From: Membranipora membranacea
Lineage: Eukaryota > Bryozoa > Gymnolaemata > Cheilostomatida > Membraniporidae
DNA length: 64,000 nt
Assembly (NCBI GenBank): GCA_914767715.1
Contig: OU612069.1
Location: forward strand, 3,226,001 to 3,290,000
Direction: 5' to 3'
The translations under genes were made by a program, and so were the position numbers. The stretch's first letter is position 1; every line of letters starts with the position of its first letter. Below the pieces are notes generated by a model. It worked only from the letters and a program-made list of their open reading frames with translations, was not told where the DNA came from and did not search any database. Positions 1 through 9,899 of the stretch are shown here, piece by piece.

Positions 1-53
1 TGATCCAGTTGCAAAGACTTTACATCTGGACGGCATGATGTTGTTTAACAGCG

Positions 54-274
54 CAGGGCCGTAGTTTAATAAAATGGCAGGGGAGGCGAAAATCCGACTC
101 AGGTCGCAAACATCAATAGGACGGGTGCTGCAACCTCCCCAAAGCAATTTATATATAAATGGCAAAAGGAGCTGTTCATGACACGGATTATTCAATTAAT
201 TTGCTTTTAGGCCACCTTTTTTAGATTTCTAGGGGAGGTAGTGCCTCCCTGCCTCCCCTAAAACTACGGGCCTG
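54..274. mobile_element. hAT-like MITE, family A (copy 1)
   Basis: A 221-bp element begins CAGGGCCGTAGTTTAA and ends AAAACTACGGGCCTG, so the ends are inverted repeats of about 15 bp. Inside are subterminal GGGGAGGC / GCCTCCCC motifs. No ORF. Ends beginning CAGGGCCG are typical of hAT elements (family knowledge). I could not find a clean 8-bp target duplication. A second copy at 2457-7901 is split by a large insertion, and copy 1 shows what the uninterrupted sequence looked like. Confidence 0.75.
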
Positions 275-554
275 CAGCAATATTTTATCAGATCTTACAA
301 GTTGGATATTTTCAAGTTGGGCTTTTTATCTCCCAATGCAAAGAGAGATGATAACTTCTCTTTAGATTGTACAGTTATGACGAGAGGATAGCTTCACAGA
401 AATGGAGTGAAGTTCATACTGTCAATGTTTTCCGAGTGGATTTTGATTAAAACCATCTCCCTTTTTATATTCATGCCTGATATGTCACAATACTCTTTTA
501 AGGTCCCTCAATGTCGGTTGTAACACAATTTTAATGTTTTATTTTGTTTTGCAG

Positions 555-3500
555 CTTTCCTATGCAGTTATATACATAATGGGGTACAAAGGTGGATGGG
601 CTCTTGGCATGTTTATGATGGGCTGTTCTCCAGGCGGAGGCTCAAGTAACATGTACAGTAAACTCCTGAATGGTGACATGTCTCTTAGTATCACCATGAC
701 CACTATCAGTACATTTGCTAGCCTTGGTAAGTATTGAACAAGAAAGTGTTTGTATGTAAATCAAGTTAATAAACCCCAAGTGAAAAGACTGCTATTCGCT
801 GCTAGAAGTCGCACACTCGTGTCTCATTTACTGCGGTTCCATGGATCGACCTGGCGCTATTTTAAGCGGTCTTCGAACCATGGAAGTAACTCCAGGTTCG
901 TACTGAGCCCTAAGGATAAGAACACAATTCGCTGTGTGAGGCAGGGGCGTATATTCTAAAAAATTTCACTCACCGACTTTTCAGAGATGAGCATAATAAT
1001 CGGGCGCAGCCCGATCCACACGCCGTAGGCGTGGCGGGGAGGGTGTGGGAGGGGCGCTTAAGCGCCCTCCCACCACGGAAATTTTTGCATATCGGTAGCA
1101 AAATAGTGCAAGCAGAGAAGTATTTCAATAGCTCACTTAGCTGTTGGGTACTTTCAGAAAACAACTCAATAGCAGTAGAAGATTACGGTAAAAATGCTCC
1201 AGTTATAAAGCACCCATTTGAAAAAAAAACTGACCTTGATGGGATTCGAACCCACAACAATCTTATTACAGTGATTGTAAGGCAGACGCTCTACACACTG
1301 AGCTAGTCAGCCACTCACGGAAATCTGTGGGCCGTGAGTGCTAATATACGCCACTGGTGTGAGGTACAGCAGCCTGGCATGTCTGAGCGGTTAGCATCAA
1401 AGAATTAGGTCATCTTGGCCAGGGTTCAAGTCCTTGCTGCGACAGATTATATGGATGTTTTCATGTTACATGGGAATACATGCATATTGCGAGGGGGAGC
1501 CAAGAGCTAACAACTCAGCTCGATCTATGCCGACCTCAGAAGTCACATGGAAACATGGTGATTCGTCTATGGTTGAGGGGAAAAAGTTCCATGTCAATTA
1601 ATTTACTTAGCATTTGAACCAAAAACTAGCCTTAGTTAAATACTAACTTTATGCTTGCATACACATGTTATTATAGGAATGGTGCCGTTCTGGGTTTACA
1701 CATTGGGTCAGACCATCCCAGCAGATGAGGCAGTTGGAAGAATAAAAATACCTTTCCTCAGTATTCTAAGGAGTCTGGCTTTTCTGATAATACCGATACT
1801 TATAGGGGTCCTCATCCGACACAAACTGCCTAAGGTCTCAAGATTCATCAAAAAAGGACTCAAGGTATTTAACAGCAAGCAAGGACCGCCTTTTACAGGA
1901 ATGTGAGCCACGAACTGGGTCCTGTTTGATGTCGCGAAGGCTAAAACTCCTTTCAACCAACTGTCAAGTTGACGAGAGGACCTTATGACTTGATTGACTT
2001 AGATAACTAAAAACAAACTTTATGGTTTAAAAATTGAAACTTTAAGAATCCTTACCTCAATGTCAAAGATAAGACACAACTATGAATGGTGAATTCTACT
2101 CACGATGCTACATTACAAAACGTACTTATTCTATTGACTCTTGGTAATTGAATAACACCACCTTGTATTATATTGTAGGTATTCTTCGTAATAGTGATAC
2201 TTTTCTTCTTCACGGTCGGTATATACTCAAATCTATACATATATCAGTCATTCAGAGCCGATATAGTATTCTCAGGGGCATTGCTGCCATGGGGAGGTTA
2301 TATATTCGGAGGTTTATCAGCATGGATATGTAGATTAGAATGGAAACTTATAAAGGTTAGTACTGACAATCAATTTAAAAAAAAACAAGTGTATTTGACA
2401 CTGGATTTGGTTCATGCTAAAGAGAGGTTTGAAAAATGATTTACTGTACTCATCATAGGGCTGTAGTTGAGAAGAAATGGTAGGGGAGGCAAAAGTCTGA
2501 AGCGAGTCCAACGCATCACCAGGTTGGGTGTTGTGATAAATATGTGTCCGCTAAAAGGCCGTCCACTTATTACCTCTGTTAAATAGCCATCCACTTTTGC
2601 TAAACACTTGCTTTACTGCTAAATGGCCGTCCGTTTTATAAATCAATATAATATGCCAGAAGCAGCTATAGCCTAAGTTGTTATGGCACGGACAATATTT
2701 GATGGCAGGATTCTGATCACTTTTTATACTACATCAATATATGTTCTGTAAAATTCACCGGGTGTACCTAGTTGTAGTGGTCATATTTTGAAAATAAATG
2801 GCAATTCGTTTTCAATTTAAATGAAGAGAACATAAATCCTCAAACTGACCTACTTGTATAGAGGACCAATCATCGGTGTGATAATAAAGAAATCTATTTA
2901 TAAAATACTCAATCACATCAACTCGAATTTGGCATTGACGTAGCAAATATTAATAATGCATCTTTTTACGGTGCTATTGACTTACGCCCAGCCTTTGTTA
3001 AATTTAACTCTCATGCTTTAGCAGATGACATAATACAAGGAAGCATGAACATGTCTAACAAAATGACGGTATCACTTTGACTAACATTATGGAGTGTATT
3101 ATTCACTTTGAGAAAGTAGATGAAGCAGCCGAGAGTGTTGTTTTGTCAGCCTCAAAGCTTGCTGAACTCAAATATGTGGCTAAAGAGTGGGTGAAAACTG
3201 GGAAAGAGCCGGAATGCTTCATTCATTGCCAAAAATCTATGACAATGACAATGGATGAATGTAGTACCTATAAATACCATCGTCTTTGTATGTTCAGATT
3301 TTTTAAATCCAAGCTAGAAAGAGCCAAAGATAGTGCCATGAAGAGAAAGGTATGTATAGAACATGCTCATGATTCAGGATTTACTCTCAAGGTATTAATT
3401 GATGACCACGGTGCTGTATGGAAGACCACCCTGTGTTGCTTTGTTTGAACCGATATGAAACTTTGTGTGACGTTGCTCTCAGTCAGAGATAGTGTTAGGG

Positions 3501-6500
3501 CCAAGAAGATCATTCTGTGATAAATGAGAGAGTTCTGTCAAGGAGTAAAAGACTTTTACTCCTTGATAGAACTCTATTATTTATCACAGAATGATCACAA
3601 CACTGAGTTAAATCATGGTTGGAAAATCTGAGATGCCTTCAATTTCTTTCAGTCTTGATTGATTGACCCTTGTAATTGCTAATCATTAACCCTGCTCTAA
3701 TAATATCCTGTTTTTAAGAATGAGGATAGAGCCAATTTGCCGAGCCTAAAGAAACTCAGGACTTCAGAACCGAGTACTAGTAAGCCTCAGACATTCTCTT
3801 CTACCTGTGTCATATGTAATAATGAGAAGTACAAAAACCGCAAGAAACTACCGACCTCTAGAGCTGAGACTTTAGATGCTACAATAAACTGCAACACCAT
3901 AATCTCAGGTTTTATTCTGCCTTCTGCAGACTCTGTAGGGTTGGTTGATTAATTGAGGGAACTTTTTCAATTACATGTGTTGTATGATCTAAGCTGCATC
4001 AATCATAACTATCTGGAGACGAATGATATATCAATGAGAGGGCAGCTTTCAAAAATATTATCCTTTTATTTAGGGGGTTTACTTCCTGCCGCAGAAGCCA
4101 AGAATGAAAAGCTGTTGTCAAGTTTTCAGTTAGGAGATCCTGTTACCCGTGAAATGAGATATCATCGTGCATGCCACAAGAATTATATCGCAACTCTTAC
4201 GAACCAGCTCAGGTAAAAACTATAAAATCTGTTTGCCACTTATCATTGTCATTTGTCTGGCTCAACATTATGTGTGTTACATTCCTATGCTTTCCCTCTT
4301 CGAAAATTGTTAACAAGTTCACTTGGGCGTAGAGGTGAGTTCTTATGAAGTGCTGTAAAATTGTTATACCAATTGTTTTAGATCTAAATCAAAAGCTCGC
4401 TTCGTGAGATCTGCATCATGGTGACAACTTGAGGACCTGGTTAGCTCAAAGATAGAGCGCGAGAAGGGTTCTTACACCGTATCTGATTTACTTGGCTTAT
4501 ATAATAAACTATGTAGAGATAACAGAGAAGATGAGACCAGGTAAGACTATGATATATATTTATATATACTAGTATCCCACAATGCATTTTCTGGAATTCC
4601 CAGTGAGATAAGGGCGATAAAAACTTGCGAGACTGGGGTTTCCAGGTTGAAGTTGCATTGTGCAAGCATTATCAACCTGCCGTTTTGAGAACACTCAAAT
4701 GCATTGATCAAACTTTGGCCTTGTTAGATTAGGATTAATTAAAAAAATATGAAAGGTTATGTCAAAACCTTTTTCTTCCTCGGACTAACTGTATTGTGCT
4801 TTCAGACAAAAATATCATCTTTTTACAGCCGAAAAGCTTTTGTCTACCGCCTTAAGAGAGAGTTTTCATCAAGCCTCTGATCCCTCTCATGGTGATACAG
4901 TGACGAGCAGCAATGCAGTTTTGACTGATTTAGTGACTGATACATCAGTACTCACAAACACATCCAGCCTCTTGAGCGAGGTCGACACTGCCAGCTCATG
5001 TGATGAGGAAATCCCTTTCCATAGTGTGACCCAATCCAATCAATATCAACTCAATCAGGCAGCAATTTCACTCCGTTTGTATATAGATCAAACCAAAAAA
5101 GTTGAGATCCCCTGGCCACCTACTGCAGACAACCTTAACGCTGAGGCCTGTGTCGAATTTGTTCCGCCACCACTATTTAATTTTCTAGCTAAGATGACAG
5201 GTCATGCTGATGTGGTCTGTGACTGGAACACCTACTATAATTTGGACGCCTCTGTTCGCCTAAAAATTCTCAGCTTAGCCCAAGACATTGTACAGCTAAG
5301 CGCCAAAGGTGCTGCTGTTACTCCTAAGTCTTTAGCCATCGGCCTAACAGTGAGGCATATGACAGGGTCTAAATTGCTAGCCAAACTTATTCGTCGATTT
5401 GGTCATTCTTGCAGCTATGACTCAATTATTAGGCTCGAAACAGCACTTGCTTTGAAGCAAGCTGCAAATACAGCTTTCAGTCTACCAGCAGGATTTCTTC
5501 AGAAGAACTTCACAATGCTAGTATATGACAACATTGACTTTAGTGAAGAAACTCTTTCAGGTCATGGAAGCACACATCACACCAACGGGCTGATGATTCA
5601 ACTGAGGTCAAACACACCTGCACCATCTGTGGAGCACACGATGCCTAGAAAATTTAAAAAACTCACACTGCCCTCAACAGAGATTGCTCCATATTTCTTG
5701 TCTACTAAACAGGGACCACATTGACCTCCTCAATAATACCCCAACAAGCAGATGTTCACCGTCCACTGAAATGATCAATCACCAATGACAGAATCTACAT
5801 AGCACGTAAATCACTCAAGTTATCACCTGAAACCTTACCTGGCTGGACCGCATACAACATCCTGAACAGTGAACCGCTCCCAGTATCAATCATACAATTT
5901 GTGAGATGCTGCCGCTGACAATGACTGATACAACCGGGTACACCCTTATTTGTTAATTCAGCACCCTTTTTTACCCTAGAAACATTTATATTCTTGTTCT
6001 CTGTTGGCTGTATCGAACCCTAAAATCTTCACTAACTTAGAGCTCTTTATTGAATAATTTGGGATATGCTGTCATATACTGCCACGCTGCCGCTGATGAT
6101 GACCACTATAACCGGGAACTCCCTCATTTTTGGATTCAGCACACTTTTTTACACTACAAACATATTAATCTTGTTCTCTGTTGACCGTTGACTGTATCAA
6201 ATGCCACAATTTTCACTAAGTAGAAGCGAATTTGTCCAAAAAAGTCGGATTTGCTGCCACGCTGCCGCTGACAATGACTGATACAACTGGGTACACCCTC
6301 ATTTTTGAATTCAGCACCCTGTTTTACCCTAGAAACATATATATTCTTGTTCTCTGTTGGCTGTTGGCTGTATCAAACACTAAAATATTCACTAACTAAC
6401 AGCGCTTTGTTGAAAAATTTGGGACATGCTGCCATATACTGCCACGCTGCCGCTGATGATGACCCCTACAACCGGGTACACCCTCATTTTTTTATTCAGC

Positions 6501-8536
6501 ACATTTTTTTACCCTAGAAACACTTGATTTTTTCCTGCCATCAAAAATTGTCCGTGCCATTTTCTTTAGAGCACTTAGAGCTAGCCTGCTTCTGGCCTAT
6601 AAATGATAATGCACTGTCAAGTGGCCGTCCGTTTAGCATGCATTTCAAGTGTTAAGTGGCCATCCACCTTGATGAGTATGAGTGTGTCCAGTTGACTGGA
6701 CTTTATAATGTTAAATGAATGTCTATTGGTCCTGTTATGACTGACCTTGATCTCGACTCAGCAGTAGTCAAGCCATTTTGGTCTAACACCTCTATTTATT
6801 TCCCCATTGCTTTACATGCAAAATATGTTGACTTGTCACCTCAATAGGCCTGCTTCAGGTTGTTTCAAATCTTTAACCAGACCACTCAAAATGATGGTAT
6901 GCTTCTTCTCTTCTATATTGGTGACTATGGGTTGAAAATTCGTTGTCAGAATTTTTCAGTGGCCCCATATGTAAGACTCTTGCATTTTTCACACATTTCC
7001 GGTCTAATTTTCATTAGCCAAACCGTATGCATCTTCCTAAAATGATTTTGCAAAAAGAATTTCAAAATTTAATTCAATAAATTTCCATTGCAAATACACC
7101 TGAAAATAATAACAGGTTTCAATATCACTGATAGCAGTGCTTTTGAATTGGCTACACCCTCATTTGTCATCAGCATACTAATCATTTTATTTTGGAGGAT
7201 GGGTGCAACAAGTTGACCTTCACCCAATTACAGGTGTATTACCTATTGACGTCCATTTGGCACTTGTGTTCCTATGAAATGGACGACCACTTAATATTAT
7301 TTTGTATTGTCTCAGCAAGGAGTTAACTCCTTGGTCTCGGCATGCGGATGTCCACTTGACATTTTGCCCATCCGGATTGGCTTTGAGCAGTGATTTTAGC
7401 TGCTAAAAACCTGTCCGGATGGGCTTTGAGCAGTAATTTAAGCTGCTAAAAACCTGTCCAGATGGGCTTTGAGCAGTAATTTCAGCTGCTAAAAACATGT
7501 CCGGACGGGTCTTTTGCTTGGATGATGAGTGTCCACCACCCATCCTTTTCTGTTACCAACCCATCCGCCTCTGTCAAATTTGTGTCCGGATGCGATTTTT
7601 GCAACCGGATGCCTATTTGGCATCCGGTGGTTGTCCGACGGCCAACTGGATGCCTATCGTACAACCACCGGATGCCGCGCGGATAAACGGCGTTTGTTCT
7701 ATAGGCATCCGGATGGGTTCTTAGCGCAGCATAGGGTGCTGTTAGTGCCTCCCATAGCAATATATGGCATTAAATTAACAAATGGAAAACCCAGAGAGCT
7801 GTTTATGACATGGATTATTCAATTGTAGTTTTTTTAGGCCACCCTATTAAGTTTTCTAGGGGAGGCAGTGCCTCTCTGCCTCCCCTAGAACTACGGGCCT
7901 GCATCAATAGAAACTATCTGAAGAAGAGTTTTTCATTGGTTAGTTTTCTTTTCCTCCTTGGTTTTATTTTGTAGACTGTCTCACTGGAAACCGGAATGCA
8001 AAATGTTGGTCTGGCCATCTTAGTATTGCAAGGAAGCTTACCTCAGCCAGACAGTGATTTAGCTATTATACCTCCAATAGCTGCAATTATGATGACCTCT
8101 CTTCCCTTCTATATAGCCACAACCATATATCTCATCAGGCAGCGAATACTAAAGAGGGTAAATCGTGTTTTCAAATGTTGATCTGGTTAACAACCTGCTC
8201 ATTGGTAGAATTAACTACCAGTAAATACTGTTAAGAAGGTATAGATCTGGTTGTTCACTGCATGATTAATGCTTCTACTGCAACTGAATTTGATTATCTG
8301 TCAGTCATTGCCATGGATTCATTTTGATATTCTCTTTATAGCGAGAGGAAAAAGAGAAATTGGCAAGTGCAGAAAATGGTGACACCAAACTTAATGAAAC
8401 GGGTAGTCTGGAAGGGGATACAGGAAGTGACACCACTGCTCAAGCTCTACCGACTTCTACTATAGATAAATTTAATCAAAATGGAACTGTTGAGGAAAAG
8501 CGACTCCTTAATTCTGCAGAAAAAGATATTCCATAG
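555..8536 (+). CDS. SLC10-family sodium/bile-acid-type symporter, 3' exons (partial)
   Basis: Five exons are joined in frame: 555-726, 1677-1864, 2179-2355, 7975-8157 and 8342-8536 (stop TAG). Every junction is GT-AG. The first exon starts after TTTTGCAG and needs upstream exons outside the window, so the N-terminus and first membrane segments are missing. The first exon encodes the family motif MGCSPGGGSSN, followed by a GDMSLSITMTT segment. The second continues GMVPFWVYTLG. The fourth encodes LETGMQNVGLAIL, matching the ETGMQN sodium-site motif of SLC10 carriers. Several hydrophobic membrane helices are visible. The last exon is a hydrophilic acidic tail (about 64 residues), likely cytoplasmic. 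Known family role: sodium-coupled uptake of bile acids, steroid sulfates or other organic anions at the plasma membrane; the substrate here is not deducible. An AATAAA lies at 9223-9228. The third intron is swollen to 5.6 kb by nested transposons. Confidence 0.9.
942..1356. mobile_element. hAT-like MITE, family B (copy 1) with tRNA-like insert
   Basis: The left end CAGGGGCGTATATT and right end AATATACGCCACTG are inverted repeats. The element is flanked by an exact 8-bp direct repeat GTGTGAGG (934-941 and 1357-1364), the size expected for hAT target duplications. The interior has a GC-rich palindromic stretch (about 1000-1070). A second copy in opposite orientation lies at 44768-45117 with its own 8-bp duplication. 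The tRNA-like segment at 1231-1312 is absent from that copy. The element lies in an SLC10 intron. Confidence 0.9.
1231..1312 (-). pseudogene. tRNA-derived pseudogene / SINE head inside the MITE
   Basis: On the minus strand the sequence has TAGCTCAG ... TAGAGC (D arm, A box) and GGGTTCGAATCCC (T arm, B box), with CTTACAA at the anticodon-loop position (anticodon TAC if taken literally, Val). The acceptor stem pairs poorly and the anticodon stem does not close in the standard register, so I call it a decayed tRNA or a SINE head rather than a working tRNA gene. Both internal RNA polymerase III boxes look intact. Confidence 0.65.
1361..1442 (+). repeat. tRNA-derived SINE head
   Basis: A box TGTCTGAGCGGTTA near the start and B box GGGTTCAAGTCC about 45 nt later give a type 2 (Leu/Ser-like) tRNA outline, with paired ends GCAGC and GCTGC. 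Sequence up to about 1600 may be the SINE body, but I found no second copy to define it. Confidence 0.55.
2662..2709. repeat. Inner inverted repeat, left arm
   Basis: GCACGGACAATATTTGATGG within this arm is matched in inverted form at 6534-6560 (CCATCAAAAATTGTCCGTGC), and GCCAGAAGCAG nearby also has an inverted partner near 6590. The arms bracket the coding part of the large insertion. Confidence 0.75.
3089..5724 (+). pseudogene. Four-exon gene of unrecognised, element-borne family (two in-frame stops)
   Basis: Exons 3089-3349, 3719-4212, 4382-4540 and 4806-5724 join in frame through GT-AG junctions (phases 0,2,2), giving about 611 codons. The frame is interrupted by TAA at 3950-3952 and TGA in exon 3 near 4422; both are single-base-type lesions and the frame continues. 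Exon 1 is rich in Cys/His (CFIHCQKSM, then YKYHRLCMFRFF). Exon 2 has CVICNNEKYKNRKK, a possible zinc-binding knuckle, and MRYHRACHKNY. Exon 4 has the most striking block, YDNIDFSEETLSGHGSTHHT, rich in Asp and His, which looks like a metal-binding or catalytic core. I recall DNID-type proteins as repeated, uncharacterised ORFs in invertebrate genomes, but can give no function. It could be an element-encoded enzyme or a captured host gene. Confidence 0.65.
3508..3596. repeat. Short perfect-type hairpin in intron 1 of the element gene
   Basis: Arms 3508-3550 and 3554-3596 are complementary over about 43 bp with few mismatches; the 3-nt loop is GAC. It may be a tiny fold-back insertion or a structured RNA segment. 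Confidence 0.85.
5908..6530. repeat. ~180-bp tandem repeat, four copies in ABAB order
   Basis: Copies begin at 5908, 6086, 6261 and 6446 with GCTGCCGCTGA. Copies 1 and 3 continue CAATGACTGATAC; copies 2 and 4 continue TGATGAC. The alternation indicates a two-unit (about 355-360 bp) duplication. It follows the stop of the element gene and ends just before the inner inverted repeat. Confidence 0.85.
6534..6592. repeat. Inner inverted repeat, right arm
   Basis: Reverse complement of the arm at 2662-2709. Direct GGCCGTCCG / GGCCATCCAC motifs follow to about 6672, echoing those at 2558-2640. Confidence 0.75.
7367..7502. repeat. 43-bp tandem repeat, three copies
   Basis: The motif CTTTGAGCAGT(A/G)ATTT recurs at 7381, 7424 and 7467 with exact 43-bp spacing, each followed by AGCTGCTAAAAAC. 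Part of the subterminal region of the 5.2 kb insertion. Confidence 0.85.
7620..7675. repeat. Inverted repeat in the GC-rich right end of the insertion
   Basis: GCATCCGGTGGTTGT (7620-7634) pairs with ACAACCACCGGATGC (7661-7675). Further GGATGC / GCATCC copies surround it, as expected for transposase-binding subterminal repeats (inference). Confidence 0.75.
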
Positions 8537-9228
8537 AAATATTAATGCTGCAAGTACGCAACCATTTCTGGCTTGGCTTTGGCTTGTGTTTATATTATTT
8601 GAAAGTCTCATTAACAATCATGTCAAGTACAAATATTTGCTATATATCCACGTTCACAGGTTTCACATCGATATTTCAAAATGACTTAATACTCCTTGTC
8701 GGATAACCGAAAAGTTTGTCAGTTATTTTTGTCTTCCTTCACATTTGGAGATACAACACTATTGTGAATTCTCATGTCAGTATCCAATGTATTTGTTTCG
8801 ATGCATAAGACTTGCATTCAAGTTGTATTTACTTCTTTAACTTTCCAAAAAAATTAATCTGTACATATTTTAGCAGCTGTCCTTCCTGTTTAGATTGGCC
8901 GCTCAAAAAAGGTGACTCAAAAAAGTAATCTATATTTTAGGAATCGAGGCAAAATTATAAAATCTTTAATTCAATTTGGTATACTTTTGTGTTTTTTTTC
9001 ACAAAGATTAAATTGTACCAATATTCCTTGCTTAGCGCAGTTACACTAAATGCTTTGTTATTTTTTAGGTACAAATGTTTCCATTTTATCATCTACAGTA
9101 TTTATTTATAAAAATCACTCTTTGTTATCAGCTGGCTCACTGTATATTAAATATATTATTTTGAAAAAACAAATTGTTTATGATACTAACGAGAATGACA
9201 GTAAATTTTGTGATGAAGTCGGAATAAA
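8537..9228 (+). other. Probable 3' UTR of the SLC10 gene
   Basis: AT-rich sequence without a credible ORF between the TAG at 8534-8536 and an AATAAA at 9223-9228. The true cleavage site is not determinable here, and part of the stretch may be intergenic. Confidence 0.4.
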
Positions 9229-9239
9229 GTAAAAAATAT

Positions 9240-9506
9240 CACTGTGCAAAATCGGTTCCTATTCAGAGCTTATTCCATGCGGGATAATGATTGTATAAAT
9301 AGATGAAGTTATACCTACATTGTATAATTACAATTGAATTGAATAAGTTGTCTACTTATACCATACATTGAATAATTATAGTTGCATAATTTTGCCAGGA
9401 ATGTGGTATAATCATTGCATAAAGTGGAATAATGAAGGTATAAACAAGATTATTCAAACTTATGCCCAGTGTATAATCATGGAGTAGGAACTGATTTTGC
9501 ACAGTG
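9240..9506. mobile_element. MITE with 23-bp TIRs
   Basis: The left end CACTGTGCAAAATCGGTTCC is the inverse of the right end GGAACTGATTTTGCACAGTG with one mismatch. The 267-bp interior is AT-rich with repeated TATAATCAT-like words and no ORF. An 11-bp direct repeat ATGAAGTCGGA flanks it (9213-9223 and 9508-9518), though 16 bp separate it from the left TIR. Confidence 0.8.
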
Positions 9507-9642
9507 TATGAAGTCGGAACTGTCTCATGTAAGATAAAAGAGTTTAGACTATCTTTGATTGATTGATTGTATTGCTATCACTTAATTATAAAATTGTGAG
9601 AAAATGTTGCTTGTGTGAGTGATTGAGTGAGAGTCATTCCAA

Positions 9643-9699
9643 GTGACTCACCATGTTGAGTAGAAGGTGACTCACCATGTTGAGTAGAAGGTGACTCAG
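9643..9699. repeat. 24-bp tandem repeat before a SINE
   Basis: GTGACTCACCATGTTGAGTA plus AGAAG occurs at 9643-9666 and 9667-9690, and a third partial copy merges into the A-box region of the SINE (GTGACTCAG at 9691). Confidence 0.85.
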
Positions 9700-9895
9700 C
9701 TGTTAGAGCGTCGTACCTTCAGCATACAAATGTTGAAGGTCGTGGGATGGAATCCCACAGCAGTTCACTGATTTCTGGGATTTATTGGACTCCCAGGTGT
9801 GCTCCAACCTGCCTACAAACTGAGAGCAAAATGGCGCATGCCGCAGACACTGCGGCCTAGCCCTTAGGGCACCCACTATTTCACCACCCATTCTT
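9691..9895 (+). repeat. tRNA-derived SINE, family S1 (copy 1)
   Basis: The A-box region GTGACTCAGCTGTTAGAGCG and B-box-like GGGATGGAATCCCAC form a decayed tRNA head. The body has CCAACCTGCCTACAAACTGA and CACTGCGGCCTAGCCCTTAG. Copies of the same body occur in reverse orientation at 17131-17309 and 33765-33885. Confidence 0.75.
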
Positions 9896-9899
9896 TTGA

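Larger units (their letters stand above)
2534..7733 (+). mobile_element. ~5.2 kb DNA transposon-like insertion carrying a spliced gene
   Basis: This segment interrupts the family A MITE and is bounded by near-identical octamers (GGGTGTTG / GGGTGCTG), consistent with an 8-bp target duplication. The outermost bases have only weak inverted similarity (TATGTGTCCGCTAA near 2541 against TATGCTGCGCTAAG on the minus strand from 7733). Subterminal DNA is repeat-rich: GGCCGTCCAC-like motifs at 2558-2640 and 6620-6670, and GGATGC / GCATCC motifs at 7590-7720. An inner inverted repeat pairs about 2662-2709 with 6534-6592. The body carries a four-exon gene (3089-5724) and a 180-bp tandem array (5908-6530). 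The octamer duplication and subterminal repeats suggest hAT-like mobilisation, but I recognise no transposase. Confidence 0.7.
2457..7901. mobile_element. hAT-like MITE, family A (copy 2), split by an insertion
   Basis: The left part, from 2457 (GGGCTGTAGTT... GGGGAGGC), matches the left half of copy 1. The right part, 7734 to 7901, matches its right half and ends AGAACTACGGGCCTG. The split falls at the point corresponding to GGGTGCTG in copy 1; that octamer is present on both sides of the intervening 5.2 kb (GGGTGTTG 2526-2533, GGGTGCTG 7734-7741). It lies in an SLC10 intron. Confidence 0.8.

Noticed and set aside
54-274. 8-bp target duplication for family A copy 1
   Set aside because: The flanks TAACAGCG and CAGCAATA do not match; I do not claim one.
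1031-1306. 91-codon ORF over the MITE
   Set aside because: Lies wholly within the family B MITE and its tRNA-like insert; the homologous minus-strand ORF at 44783-45028 is the same repeat.
4430-4465. tRNA-like A box (GGTTAGCTCAAAGATAGAGC)
   Set aside because: No B box follows and it lies inside a coding exon of the element gene.
7482-7828. Several overlapping ORFs of 75-99 codons
   Set aside because: They arise from GC-rich subterminal repeats of the transposon end and are open on both strands for that reason.
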